From IMG/VR virus record IMGVR_UViG_3300019487_000052, positions 1 to 41,976 of that record: a stretch of 41,976 bases of DNA. The stretch is one strand, 5' to 3'. Each line of letters starts with the position of its first letter. Positions within the stretch are counted from its first letter, which is position 1. The stretch comes from a virus. The position numbers and the translations under genes were made by a program. Of this stretch, positions 8,949 through 15,800 are shown in pieces. The notes under the pieces are model-generated. The model searched no databases, was not told the origin of the DNA, and saw only the letters and a list, made by a program, of their open reading frames with translations.

Positions 8949-9529
8949 AACACGAACCTCGATTGCACGGGGACAGAGCCGGAGACGATCTGACCGACGC
9001 CGGAGTTGATATCCACGATGACGGTGTCTCCAACCATCGCCAACCGATCACCCTCGGCGTTGATGAAAGCATCGGTTGCTCCAGTGAAGATTTGGAGCTG
9101 GGGAAGATTGGCGTCGAAGGTAATCCGAGCCGGATCGTCCGGTGGTCGGGTGGAGATGAAGAGCTGCTGGCCAGAGAAGTCCGCGATCAACTCCGCGAAT
9201 CCGAAGTCCATGATCTTCTGCTTGGGCAGCTCGGAGACAGAGTACTCGTCGGCCCTTGGTGTGGTCGATGCGCCTCCAGGCGCGGCGTCGATTGGCCCGA
9301 GCCAGAAGAGAGTGTGCCGTGGCTTCGAGTAGACGGACAAGACTAGGACGTTCATCCCAGGACTGGGACCAAAGTAGACCCCCGGGAGCTGGAGCCTCCA
9401 GGCCCAATCAGTGAGCTTGGAGGCTCCGAAGGCCGGAACGATCAGACGAGCCCGACCCAGCTTGAGAGGATCGCGGATGGCGCTGTTGTCATCCTCGGTA
9501 TCAGGGCCGATCTGACCAAGGTAGATCAA
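8945..9529 (-). CDS. Baseplate spike base, gp5/gpV-type OB-fold protein
   Basis: 194 aa from a TTG at 9529 that overlaps the hub gene stop (TTGA) and has GGGAG upstream; the longer open frame to 9748 lies in the hub gene and is rejected. DPLKLGRARLIVPAFGASKLTDWAWRL (split here as DPLKLGRARLIVPAFG and TDWAWRL) followed by GMNVLVLSVYSKPRHTLFWL resembles the OB domain of gpV/gp5: DPxxLGRVRVRVPG...WALPC...GxGVxVxFExGDPxxPvWLG. It would join the hub to the central spike. No PAAR or needle repeat is visible, so the tip must be elsewhere or reduced. Confidence 0.7.
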   Translation of the reverse strand: MIYLGQIGPDTEDDNSAIRDPLKLGRARLIVPAFGASKLTDWAWRLQLPGVYFGPSPGMNVLVLSVYSKPRHTLFWLGPIDAAPGGASTTPRADEYSVSELPKQKIMDFGFAELIADFSGQQLFISTRPPDDPARITFDANLPQLQIFTGATDAFINAEGDRLAMVGDTVIVDINSGVGQIVSGSVPVQSRFVF

Positions 9530-10938
9530 GGCTCTCCCTCGGATACGACCGAGAACTGCTTCTGGTTCTCCCGGTCCACCACGTTGAGGGATACGCTCTC
9601 TCTGTTCCTCGCTCGACCCGTATCCTTCGTTGCGGTCGTGTTCACGCCCTCGGAGCTGAGTCCGATGGTTGTCGTGTACCCCTGCGAGAAGTCCGTGGTG
9701 ACTTCCCTGACGAAGTAATCGCCGTCGTACTTCCCGAACCCGAAGCACTTCCAGATGCGCCCCACCTGGATGAGCGGAGTTCCTACCAGAGTGATCCGGC
9801 CCTTGGTAATCGTCGCTTGGACATTCTCCAGAGCGGCCTTCGCTGTGTTCCTCGCCTCATCCTCTGGCTGTGACCCAGCGTTGACATGAGCATCGACCGC
9901 GATCATGAAGAGTTCGAGATCCGAGGGGTTCTGGATCACCGAGAGGCTTTCCGCCACTCTCTCTCGTACTGCCCTATCTCTCGCCGAGAGAGTCTTCTCA
10001 GAGAGACTCAGGGTATCGACATCGGACTGCTTTACGGTCGTATCAATCAGGTTCCCACTCACGAGGTCAATTCCCACGGCAGTCGCGCTGGATGCGGAAC
10101 CCGTGGGGTCGTGCTCGAACTCCCAGTCCTTCACATCCGATAGGATTGGGAACGGAGACTTGGGCTGGAAGTGACGGTGAGGATCCTCGATTCGGAACAC
10201 GATGACGCCGTCGGCAGGGATGATGTTCCCATTCCTGGGTTCTCCGTACTTGGCACCTGGGTTCGTCTCCCCGATCTCCACATCTGGGCCTTTGGGGATC
10301 TCCGCACCTGGCTTGTGGAAGTGGAAGATCGGTTTTCCATCGCGATGAGGAGACTGGTAGAAGACATACCCGATGTCCATCGCCAACCTTGCGATGAACG
10401 ATTGCGCCGTCTGTCCCGGTTCTTGCCGGATGCCGGAAACAGGGTTGATCGTGTCTTGGATGGCCCTGTGTTCGGCATCGACGCCCCGTAGCTCGAACAT
10501 CGTGCGAACGATCTGGCTGATTGGAGCCGCATCGAAGACCTTCGGCTTCATGTCAGCGCCAAAGAGCTGGGACATCTCGGGGATCGCCTCGATGATGTAG
10601 TGCCGCGGCGTGGCACGCGTCTTGGCGATCGTGAAAGCCATTGGATTGGAAACGAGCTGAAGGCCGTTGCTCTGGGTGAGGAAGTACCCATGGCGGAGGA
10701 CGAGTCTCACGCCCTCTTCCAGGAAGGTGTCTCCGGAAACCCTCGGATCAATGAGGATCTGATCTTGGTTCTGAAGCGTGAGGGTAAGCGAGGGCGCCCT
10801 TTCCGTGGACTCGGTCAAATGCATCGAGAGGAACCGATCGCGAATAAGTCCCCGGGCTGCCCGGTTGATCGGATGGTCTGAGTCCTCGTTAGGGTGAAGG
10901 ACGTTGATGTCGTAGTTGGGCTCCCGGTAATCGCTCAT
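9526..10938 (-). CDS. Baseplate hub, gpD-like (late control D family)
   Basis: 470 aa. Features fit the P2 gpD / T4 gp27 hub family: an N-terminal domain beginning 'INVLHPNEDSDHPINRAARG', the segment ISQIVRTMFELRGVDAEHR (a 'ii..i....gl' helix), the segment GQTAQSFIARLAMDIGYVFY matching the family motif 'qS..eFl.rLA.e.G...y', and a C-terminal 'RITLVGTPLIQVGRIWKCFG' plus 'YDGDYFVREVTTDFSQGYTT' ending. gpD forms the trimeric ring between tube and spike. The end overlaps the OB protein, and the start overlaps the LysM gene by 4 nt. Confidence 0.82.
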   Translation of the reverse strand: MSDYREPNYDINVLHPNEDSDHPINRAARGLIRDRFLSMHLTESTERAPSLTLTLQNQDQILIDPRVSGDTFLEEGVRLVLRHGYFLTQSNGLQLVSNPMAFTIAKTRATPRHYIIEAIPEMSQLFGADMKPKVFDAAPISQIVRTMFELRGVDAEHRAIQDTINPVSGIRQEPGQTAQSFIARLAMDIGYVFYQSPHRDGKPIFHFHKPGAEIPKGPDVEIGETNPGAKYGEPRNGNIIPADGVIVFRIEDPHRHFQPKSPFPILSDVKDWEFEHDPTGSASSATAVGIDLVSGNLIDTTVKQSDVDTLSLSEKTLSARDRAVRERVAESLSVIQNPSDLELFMIAVDAHVNAGSQPEDEARNTAKAALENVQATITKGRITLVGTPLIQVGRIWKCFGFGKYDGDYFVREVTTDFSQGYTTTIGLSSEGVNTTATKDTGRARNRESVSLNVVDRENQKQFSVVSEGEP

Positions 10939-11258
10939 CGGAGGATCTCCCTGTAGAGGAAGTCCACAGACGGGCCGACGATCTCACGACCGATCTCCAG
11001 GTTAGCCAGTGGGTTGAGGATGGGAACCGGCTGGAAGTCTGCCAGAACCCACCAGAGGGCAGGATCAGCATAGAAGGTCTGGGCGATGTGCGTGATCTTG
11101 TCCCCACGCCGGACGATGTAGACCCGGTTGTCGATCCGTTCCACGAAGCGAAACGGAACGTAGTCTCCGAGAAAGGAGATAGTCCTGTTTCGCAGGAGTA
11201 GGCCATCATCGACGAGGATCGGGGCCTTCCTATGGCGTGATGTCTGGGGTAGCGGCAT
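10935..11258 (-). CDS. LysM baseplate wedge protein (gp53-like)
   Basis: 107 aa. VYIVRRGDKITHIAQTFYAD (about 47-66) is a LysM motif, followed by PALWWVLADFQPVPILNPLA, which is the 'LWWVIAeaN.I.np' continuation seen in gp53-like baseplate proteins and in injection systems. It stabilises the wedge or hub periphery. The short length is normal for the family. It is coupled to the hub gene by an ATGA-type overlap. Confidence 0.85.
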   Translation of the reverse strand: MPLPQTSRHRKAPILVDDGLLLRNRTISFLGDYVPFRFVERIDNRVYIVRRGDKITHIAQTFYADPALWWVLADFQPVPILNPLANLEIGREIVGPSVDFLYREILR

Positions 11259-11259
11259 G

Positions 11260-11880
11260 TCAAATCGTCGGCGAGAGATCGCCGGTCTTCATTCTGTCCT
11301 CGAAGCTGATGTGACGGCCAGAGTTCTCCGAGAAAGTGCAGCGTACCTCGGTTCTCATGGGGTTGAGGTTCGCATCGAACTGAGTCGCCTCGACTGACAC
11401 TTGGCGCATGATGCAGCGAACTGAGAAGAAGTCCCCCCACACGAAGAGGAAGGCCGGTGGACCGGCTTGGGGGCCTCCGGCGAACTGTTGGGACCGGATG
11501 AACTCCCTCGGGAAAGTGAGAGCATGGAGGAAGTTGACGCAATCACGAACCTTCTTGACGCCAGGGACGCCTAGGAAATCAGCGCGTGGGATCTCCCGAG
11601 TCGGTGGAACATTGGGGCCCTTCAGACCCACATGCCCAAGGAGGATGGCACCGGTAAGGGACTCGATGGGGAACGTGATATTGAACGTCCTGACCCCGCT
11701 GCTGCGATACTGCTGGACGTTGTCTGAACGTCCCCAGATGTCGTGGTCCTCGTAGTTAGCCGCCTTCGCGGACTCGATCTTGGTGGGGTTCAGGGGGAAG
11801 ATGAACTGGATCCCGAAAAGATCGCCATCCATGATGACGAAAGAACCCCGTCGTACTTGGTTAGTTGGGATCCCAAGCAT
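11260..11880 (-). CDS. Tube initiator / CIS tube protein-like (gp54 role)
   Basis: 206 aa. The N-terminal part 'IQFIFPLNPTKIESAKAANY' and 'FNITFPIESL' resembles the contractile injection system tube N-domain, in which 'F.fNPeel....ga.w.....' precedes a beta-barrel; the family caps the baseplate and starts the tube. The C-terminus has FLFVWGDFFSVRCIMRQVSV, the 'f.WG.....gvi..l...y..F...G.P.ra....' strand. Start ATG at 11880 overlaps the tape measure stop (TGATG). It lies directly before the LysM gene, the usual order. Confidence 0.75.
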   Translation of the reverse strand: MLGIPTNQVRRGSFVIMDGDLFGIQFIFPLNPTKIESAKAANYEDHDIWGRSDNVQQYRSSGVRTFNITFPIESLTGAILLGHVGLKGPNVPPTREIPRADFLGVPGVKKVRDCVNFLHALTFPREFIRSQQFAGGPQAGPPAFLFVWGDFFSVRCIMRQVSVEATQFDANLNPMRTEVRCTFSENSGRHISFEDRMKTGDLSPTI

Positions 11881-14090
11881 CAGTTGAACTCGATCCCAAG
11901 ACTAGGGAACGCGAAAGCATTGGCGATCTTCTTGAGGACGCCCCTTGATTTCTCTGCTTTGTGACGCTCTCGCCAGACCGCTTGGGTGACAGTTTCATCC
12001 CCCAGCTTCAGGGAGACGTGGTTCTCCACATCGACGTACCCAACGGTCCCTCCAGCAGGGACCTCGGCTCCCTGAGCCATAAGGCGTTTCGCTGCCGTGG
12101 CCACGGCACTCACTTGTTCGCCCAATCGCTTGGGGGCAGCAGCGCTTTGCAAGGGCAGCGGTGTGGGACCCGTCGGTGCGATGGGAAGGACAGATGTGCC
12201 TCCCATGAAGGTCGCAAGCATACGAAGTAACTCGGCCGCTGCCTCGATCAGTCCCGTGAAGAATCGGATGGGTAAGACAATGAAGACTTGCGTGATGAGC
12301 TTGAGGAATTCCGCAGCCAATCGCACCAAAAGTCCAAAAACGACTCCGAGAGCCTTCGCGCCCTCCAGATTGGATCCCATGCTCATGTCGATCAACCCGA
12401 GAGCGTCCAGGAGACCGAAGATGGCCTCCACCATCACTCCCAAGCTGTCATCGAGGAACGTAAAACCCGTGAAGGCTTCCTTGACCCCAGCCGCGAACTC
12501 CTTGATGTGCCGAATGAGCTTGACGATGCTCAGGGTGATATTGAGGAGGCCCTTCTGTTCAAGATCCTCCCAGAGCTTCAGGCTGATCTTCCCAGAGTCC
12601 AGAAATCCCCTCACTCCTGAATGAATGAGGCCGATGAAGTGGGCTGCCTTCTCCACACCCTTGGCGAAGAAGTTGTCCCAGATCGCTGAGAGGAGCTTGG
12701 CTCCTAAAATGAGGAGCGCTACGTCTGCGACTAACGCAGTGAACCCACCTATCCCTGCTATGGCGGCAGAGATGGCCGTGATAACCGTCAGCACTGGACC
12801 CCAAGTAGCGACTGCCCCGATGATCGCTACCATTCCCGTGAGGGCAGCCATCGCCGAGAGAACCCCGGTCACTTGGATGATGAATTGCCCGATCGGGGTA
12901 CTCATCAAGACGACAAGCGCCGTTCCGATCGCGTTGAGGATCTTGAGTACGAACGTCGCCGGTGCGAGGAAGGGCCAGCCGAGCATGATGGACGCGTTAT
13001 GTACGACCGTCTTGAACCTCTCCCATTGAGAGAGTGCTGTATTCATCGCCTGGTCGAAGTCCGTGTCGAGGGTAGAGCTGAAACCAAGCAGATCCATCTC
13101 CGCGATGCGCACGAGTTTGGTAAGCAGCTCGATCTTTCCAGAAGCACCGGCCAATAGAAAGTTGAGCCTTTGGGCATCGAACCCCATGCCCTGGAGAGCC
13201 TCGTTCATCTTGACGATGTCGCCGTGCTTCGCCTTGATATGAGTCAGGAACTTCAAGAAGAAGCCGAAGGCATCCGCACTCATCATCGCCTTGATCGTCT
13301 CGGGAGAGAGCTTCATCTCCCTGGCAACTTTGGTGACGTTCTGGAACACCTCGGCGTAGAACTTTGGAAGATTGGTACGGAGAAGTTCCTGGGAGATATT
13401 GGCGAAGCTCTTGGTGGCTCCTGCGATCCCCAGGACTTGTGCCCTGGTCAGACCGGCTTGATCTGCGAGCGGTGCTAGTGCCTGGGCATAGCGGACAACC
13501 TCGGCCGTTCCAGCCACAGCCGCTTTACCAACCGCGTGTGCAGCCGACGCGAACCGTTCTAGCTCGTCAATGGACCGCATCCCAAACTGGCGGTAGCTGA
13601 GAGCTAGGACATTTCCGGCCTGTTCTGGAGTGATCCCCCTGGCTACCTTGGAAAGGCGAGTAGCCACTTCGACGAACCGGAGCATTCCTTTCGCTCCCAG
13701 GTCTCCGGCCAGACCAGCGGTACCAGCACCCTCGGCCAAATTCGCAAGATCCTGAGCCGCTTTGCCCGTGGCGTTGGACATCGCGATGATCGACTTACCT
13801 AGGAGTAAGTTGCTTGAGAACGATTCCTCCGTCACTATCCTCACGCGTTGGAGTTGGTTCTCAAGCTCCATGGCATTGGCGATCCCCCTGGCGTAGGCCG
13901 CCGAAGCAAAGATCCCAGCAACCCCAAGCGTCATGGCTGCAACACTACGTTGGGCCGCTTGGAGAGAGGCCGCTGTGGTCCCTCCCTGCTTGGAGAGTTG
14001 CTCCAAGAGTGCGATCTCGCCCTTGATGACCCGCCCCATCGTAGATGTGGCATGGAAGAAGATGCCGAAGTTGATGATCCGTCGAAACAT
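11880..14090 (-). CDS. Tape measure protein (TP901 family-like)
   Basis: 736 aa, ATG at 14090 with GAAGGAGG upstream. The N-terminal third carries the tape-measure motif set: a long helical start, AMELENQLQRVRIVTEES (residues ~70-87), TGKAAQDLANLAEGAGTAGLAG and 'AGLTRAQVLGIAGATKSFAN'. A cluster of hydrophobic segments around 370-465 (GTALVVLMS..., GMVAIIGAVATWGPVL, ADVALLILGAKLL) is the membrane-interacting part. The protein sets tail length and is packed in the tube; 736 aa implies a tail of modest length. It follows the tail assembly chaperone and its likely frameshift product. Confidence 0.9.
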   Translation of the reverse strand: MFRRIINFGIFFHATSTMGRVIKGEIALLEQLSKQGGTTAASLQAAQRSVAAMTLGVAGIFASAAYARGIANAMELENQLQRVRIVTEESFSSNLLLGKSIIAMSNATGKAAQDLANLAEGAGTAGLAGDLGAKGMLRFVEVATRLSKVARGITPEQAGNVLALSYRQFGMRSIDELERFASAAHAVGKAAVAGTAEVVRYAQALAPLADQAGLTRAQVLGIAGATKSFANISQELLRTNLPKFYAEVFQNVTKVAREMKLSPETIKAMMSADAFGFFLKFLTHIKAKHGDIVKMNEALQGMGFDAQRLNFLLAGASGKIELLTKLVRIAEMDLLGFSSTLDTDFDQAMNTALSQWERFKTVVHNASIMLGWPFLAPATFVLKILNAIGTALVVLMSTPIGQFIIQVTGVLSAMAALTGMVAIIGAVATWGPVLTVITAISAAIAGIGGFTALVADVALLILGAKLLSAIWDNFFAKGVEKAAHFIGLIHSGVRGFLDSGKISLKLWEDLEQKGLLNITLSIVKLIRHIKEFAAGVKEAFTGFTFLDDSLGVMVEAIFGLLDALGLIDMSMGSNLEGAKALGVVFGLLVRLAAEFLKLITQVFIVLPIRFFTGLIEAAAELLRMLATFMGGTSVLPIAPTGPTPLPLQSAAAPKRLGEQVSAVATAAKRLMAQGAEVPAGGTVGYVDVENHVSLKLGDETVTQAVWRERHKAEKSRGVLKKIANAFAFPSLGIEFN

Positions 14091-14107
14091 CTACTCGGTC
14101 CTCCTTC

Positions 14108-14368
14108 CTACTCTCGGGGAATACCCTGGCCCTTCGGCTTCATCGCATCTGCGAACTTCTCCCGTAGCTCGCTGTGCTCCTCGTAGAGCTTGAGTAGATC
14201 GCCCCAGTCCATTTCCAGCAGCTCGCTCTTGGTCAGACGGACGCTCGGGAGATTGGGGATGTCAGTGAGGAGGTATCGTAGGATCTGATCGACTGGTCCC
14301 GGTTCTTCTCCCGCTCCAGGCGAGCCTTCTTCAGACCCTCCCGTTCGCGTGAGAAGAAACTCTGGAGT
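14108..14368 (-). CDS. -1 frame extension of the tail assembly chaperone (frameshift product segment)
   Basis: Just before the tape measure, the -1 frame relative to the chaperone gene is open from 14377 to a TAG at 14108-14110. Read from the slip site it gives 86 codons beginning TPEFLLTRTGG and passing through DQILRYLLTDIPNLP, LTKSELLEMDWGDLLKLYEE and EKFADAMKPKGQGIPRE. This helical, charged sequence is more protein-like than the in-frame tail. It contains an ATG at 14212 that could alone start a 34-aa peptide, with only a weak ribosome site. The arrangement mirrors lambda G-GT and P2 E-E' upstream of the tape measure. Expression by slippage is inferred. Confidence 0.6.
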   Translation of the reverse strand, partial: TPEFLLTRTGGSEEGSPGAGEEPGPVDQILRYLLTDIPNLPSVRLTKSELLEMDWGDLLKLYEEHSELREKFADAMKPKGQGIPRE

Positions 14369-15108
14369 AAAGGGAGGTCAGCCTCGAACTCCTTCCCGCA
14401 TGCCTGGCACCGGTGCTTCACGGTCCCCACGTGGCCGAAGCTCTCGGCGTTGTATCTCTCCTGGAAGACGTTCAAGAAATCGGCCGGGACGTGGAAGAGG
14501 TGTTCCAGGATGGCCTGGCTCTTGGTCGGCCCCTCCAGAACATCGGTGAGTCCCTTGATCTCGCTGATGGTGATCTTGATGGACAAGATCATGTCGAAGT
14601 CCACGGACGGATGCTGCTCCTTGAGCTTGTGGGCCTCCTCCGTGCTCTTGATCTGATCCTCGACCGTGGGGATGTGGAAGACGTAGGTGAGGGCCTTGCC
14701 CCGGTACTCGTAGGTGAAGCAATGCCCCGACGTGGGCGCATCCTTCACCAGACACCGCAGGGCCATCTTGGAGAGATCGACGCAGTAGGCTTCCTTGCTG
14801 TCGCACTCGGGACATGGGAGCTTGTAATCAAGCTCGTCCCCGTAGGTGGCCCGCACCAGGGCCACCATCACGGCCTCTCCATCGGGGATCAGCAGGGTCT
14901 TGTACTCGTCGGGCTGGAGCTGCGTGCACTGAGGGACGATGTGCTTCGACAGCAGCTCGATGGAGCGTGGACCCCTGTTCTTTCGGCTCGTGAGCTGGCC
15001 CAACTGCCCCGCCGTGAGGGGGGAGGCCGTGAGTTCTCGTCCGTTGCTCGGGAGAATGAAGTGAACATTCTGGGCCATGTTCGGTGGCTCTGTTTTCGGT
15101 TGGACCAT
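14233..15108 (-). CDS. Tail assembly chaperone / T4-type baseplate hub assembly protein
   Basis: 291 aa from ATG 15108, or 281 aa from ATG 15078 (MAQNVHFILP), which I find more natural because the first ATG sits inside a dyad. The segment VMVALVRATYGDELDYKLPC then PECDSKEAYCVDL resembles the T4 baseplate chaperone family ('l.lRi.tyG.e..v...CP.C......v.v.L'). Two CxxC pairs (C99/C102 and C234/C237) suggest a zinc site. It lies between tail tube and tape measure, the position of G/GT or E/E' chaperones. After Pro246-Leu247 a slippery heptamer allows a -1 shift. The in-frame tail after it (QSFFSREREG...) is Arg/Ser-rich and looks less natural. Confidence 0.75.
   Translation of the reverse strand: MVQPKTEPPNMAQNVHFILPSNGRELTASPLTAGQLGQLTSRKNRGPRSIELLSKHIVPQCTQLQPDEYKTLLIPDGEAVMVALVRATYGDELDYKLPCPECDSKEAYCVDLSKMALRCLVKDAPTSGHCFTYEYRGKALTYVFHIPTVEDQIKSTEEAHKLKEQHPSVDFDMILSIKITISEIKGLTDVLEGPTKSQAILEHLFHVPADFLNVFQERYNAESFGHVGTVKHRCQACGKEFEADLPLLQSFFSREREGLKKARLEREKNRDQSIRSYDTSSLTSPISRASV
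14368..14374 (-). promoter_or_regulatory. Slippery heptamer C CCT TTA for -1 frameshifting
   Basis: On the minus strand the heptamer is C_CCT_TTA, matching X_XXY_YYZ in the chaperone's own reading frame (codons CCT TTA, Pro246-Leu247). The -1 frame has a TGA at 14378-14380, 4 nt before the heptamer, and then stays open for 86 codons. I did not identify a clear downstream pseudoknot by eye. Confidence 0.6.
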
Positions 15109-15133
15109 CCTCGTAACCGGTTACGAGGATGGT
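15104..15133. promoter_or_regulatory. Dyad site 3, extended to a perfect 30-bp palindrome
   Basis: Core GTAACCGGTTAC at 15113-15124 flanked by ACCATCCTC on the left and GAGGATGGT on the right, giving uninterrupted 30-bp symmetry. It lies between the tail tube stop (15142) and the tail assembly chaperone; the left arm covers its first ATG. There is no T-run, so an intrinsic terminator is unlikely. Confidence 0.9.
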
Positions 15134-15141
15134 GGTGAGTG

Positions 15142-15783
15142 TCAGCCGCTCAAGTTGAAAGCGGGGATGGTCGTGCCGGGGATGTTGAGACCGGAGAAAT
15201 CCCGACCGAACTGCGCTGAGGCGATCCCCGGCAACCCGACTTGGAGGTTCAGCTTGACCCCGCTGATGCTGGTCCTCTCGTAGGAGCTGTAGGCCAGGGT
15301 GATCGACTCGATGGCCCGTTCGTTGGCCGTGTTGTCGAAACCCTCGACTGACCGAACGACGATGGGGAACGAGTCGTAGAGCGTCCAGACGGTCTGGCTG
15401 TTCTTGGCCCGGTCGAGAGAGACGATCCGCGTGGGCACCTTGTAGCCCAGAGGATCGGCGAACCCAGCACCAAGACCTCCACCGTTGGAGAGAGGGGCCC
15501 GGACGTTCCCGTTGAGGACCCTCTCGAACCACGCCTCCAGCTCCACGATGTTGCGCGTGGCCCCGCGCCGTAGAGTGATGGTGGTGAACTTGCCGAGACC
15601 GGGGCCCAGATCGGGGACGAGTGCCCCTCCCTGGTAGTGCTCGACGAGCTGCACGTCGCACCCCAGCTCGCCCATGTCCCGGAAACCCGTGTCCTTGAGG
15701 AACACGTTCTCCACCTTGAACAGGAACTTGTCGAGCAGTTGGCGTGGGGTGGCGATGAGAGCTTGGACGGGATTGGATGCCAT
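15142..15783 (-). CDS. Tail tube protein (gp19-like)
   Basis: 213 aa, ATG with GGAGG eight bases upstream, one of the strongest ribosome sites in the window. The pattern KFLFKVENVFLKDTGFRDMG and LGPGLGKFTTITLRRGATRN follows the T4 gp19 / injection-system tube family (FrVei.G...gFsevsGl ... p.....kytnitLkRG.t....l..W). Later, GYKVPTRIVSLDRAKNSQTVWT replaces the usual 'i.l.d..g..v..w.l..a.P'. It stacks as hexamers inside the sheath. Its place directly after the sheath gene supports the call. Confidence 0.9.
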   Translation of the reverse strand: MASNPVQALIATPRQLLDKFLFKVENVFLKDTGFRDMGELGCDVQLVEHYQGGALVPDLGPGLGKFTTITLRRGATRNIVELEAWFERVLNGNVRAPLSNGGGLGAGFADPLGYKVPTRIVSLDRAKNSQTVWTLYDSFPIVVRSVEGFDNTANERAIESITLAYSSYERTSISGVKLNLQVGLPGIASAQFGRDFSGLNIPGTTIPAFNLSG

Positions 15784-15800
15784 CTTGCCGACCTCCTAGG

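Noticed and set aside
8945-9748. Longer version of the OB-fold gene starting at 9748
   Set aside because: The added part is in the hub gene and reads as Arg/His/Gly-rich shadow sequence; the TTG at 9529 has a ribosome site and a TTGA overlap.
15104-15133. 30-bp palindrome as an intrinsic terminator
   Set aside because: No loop and no T-run on either strand; the shared core with six other sites points to another role.
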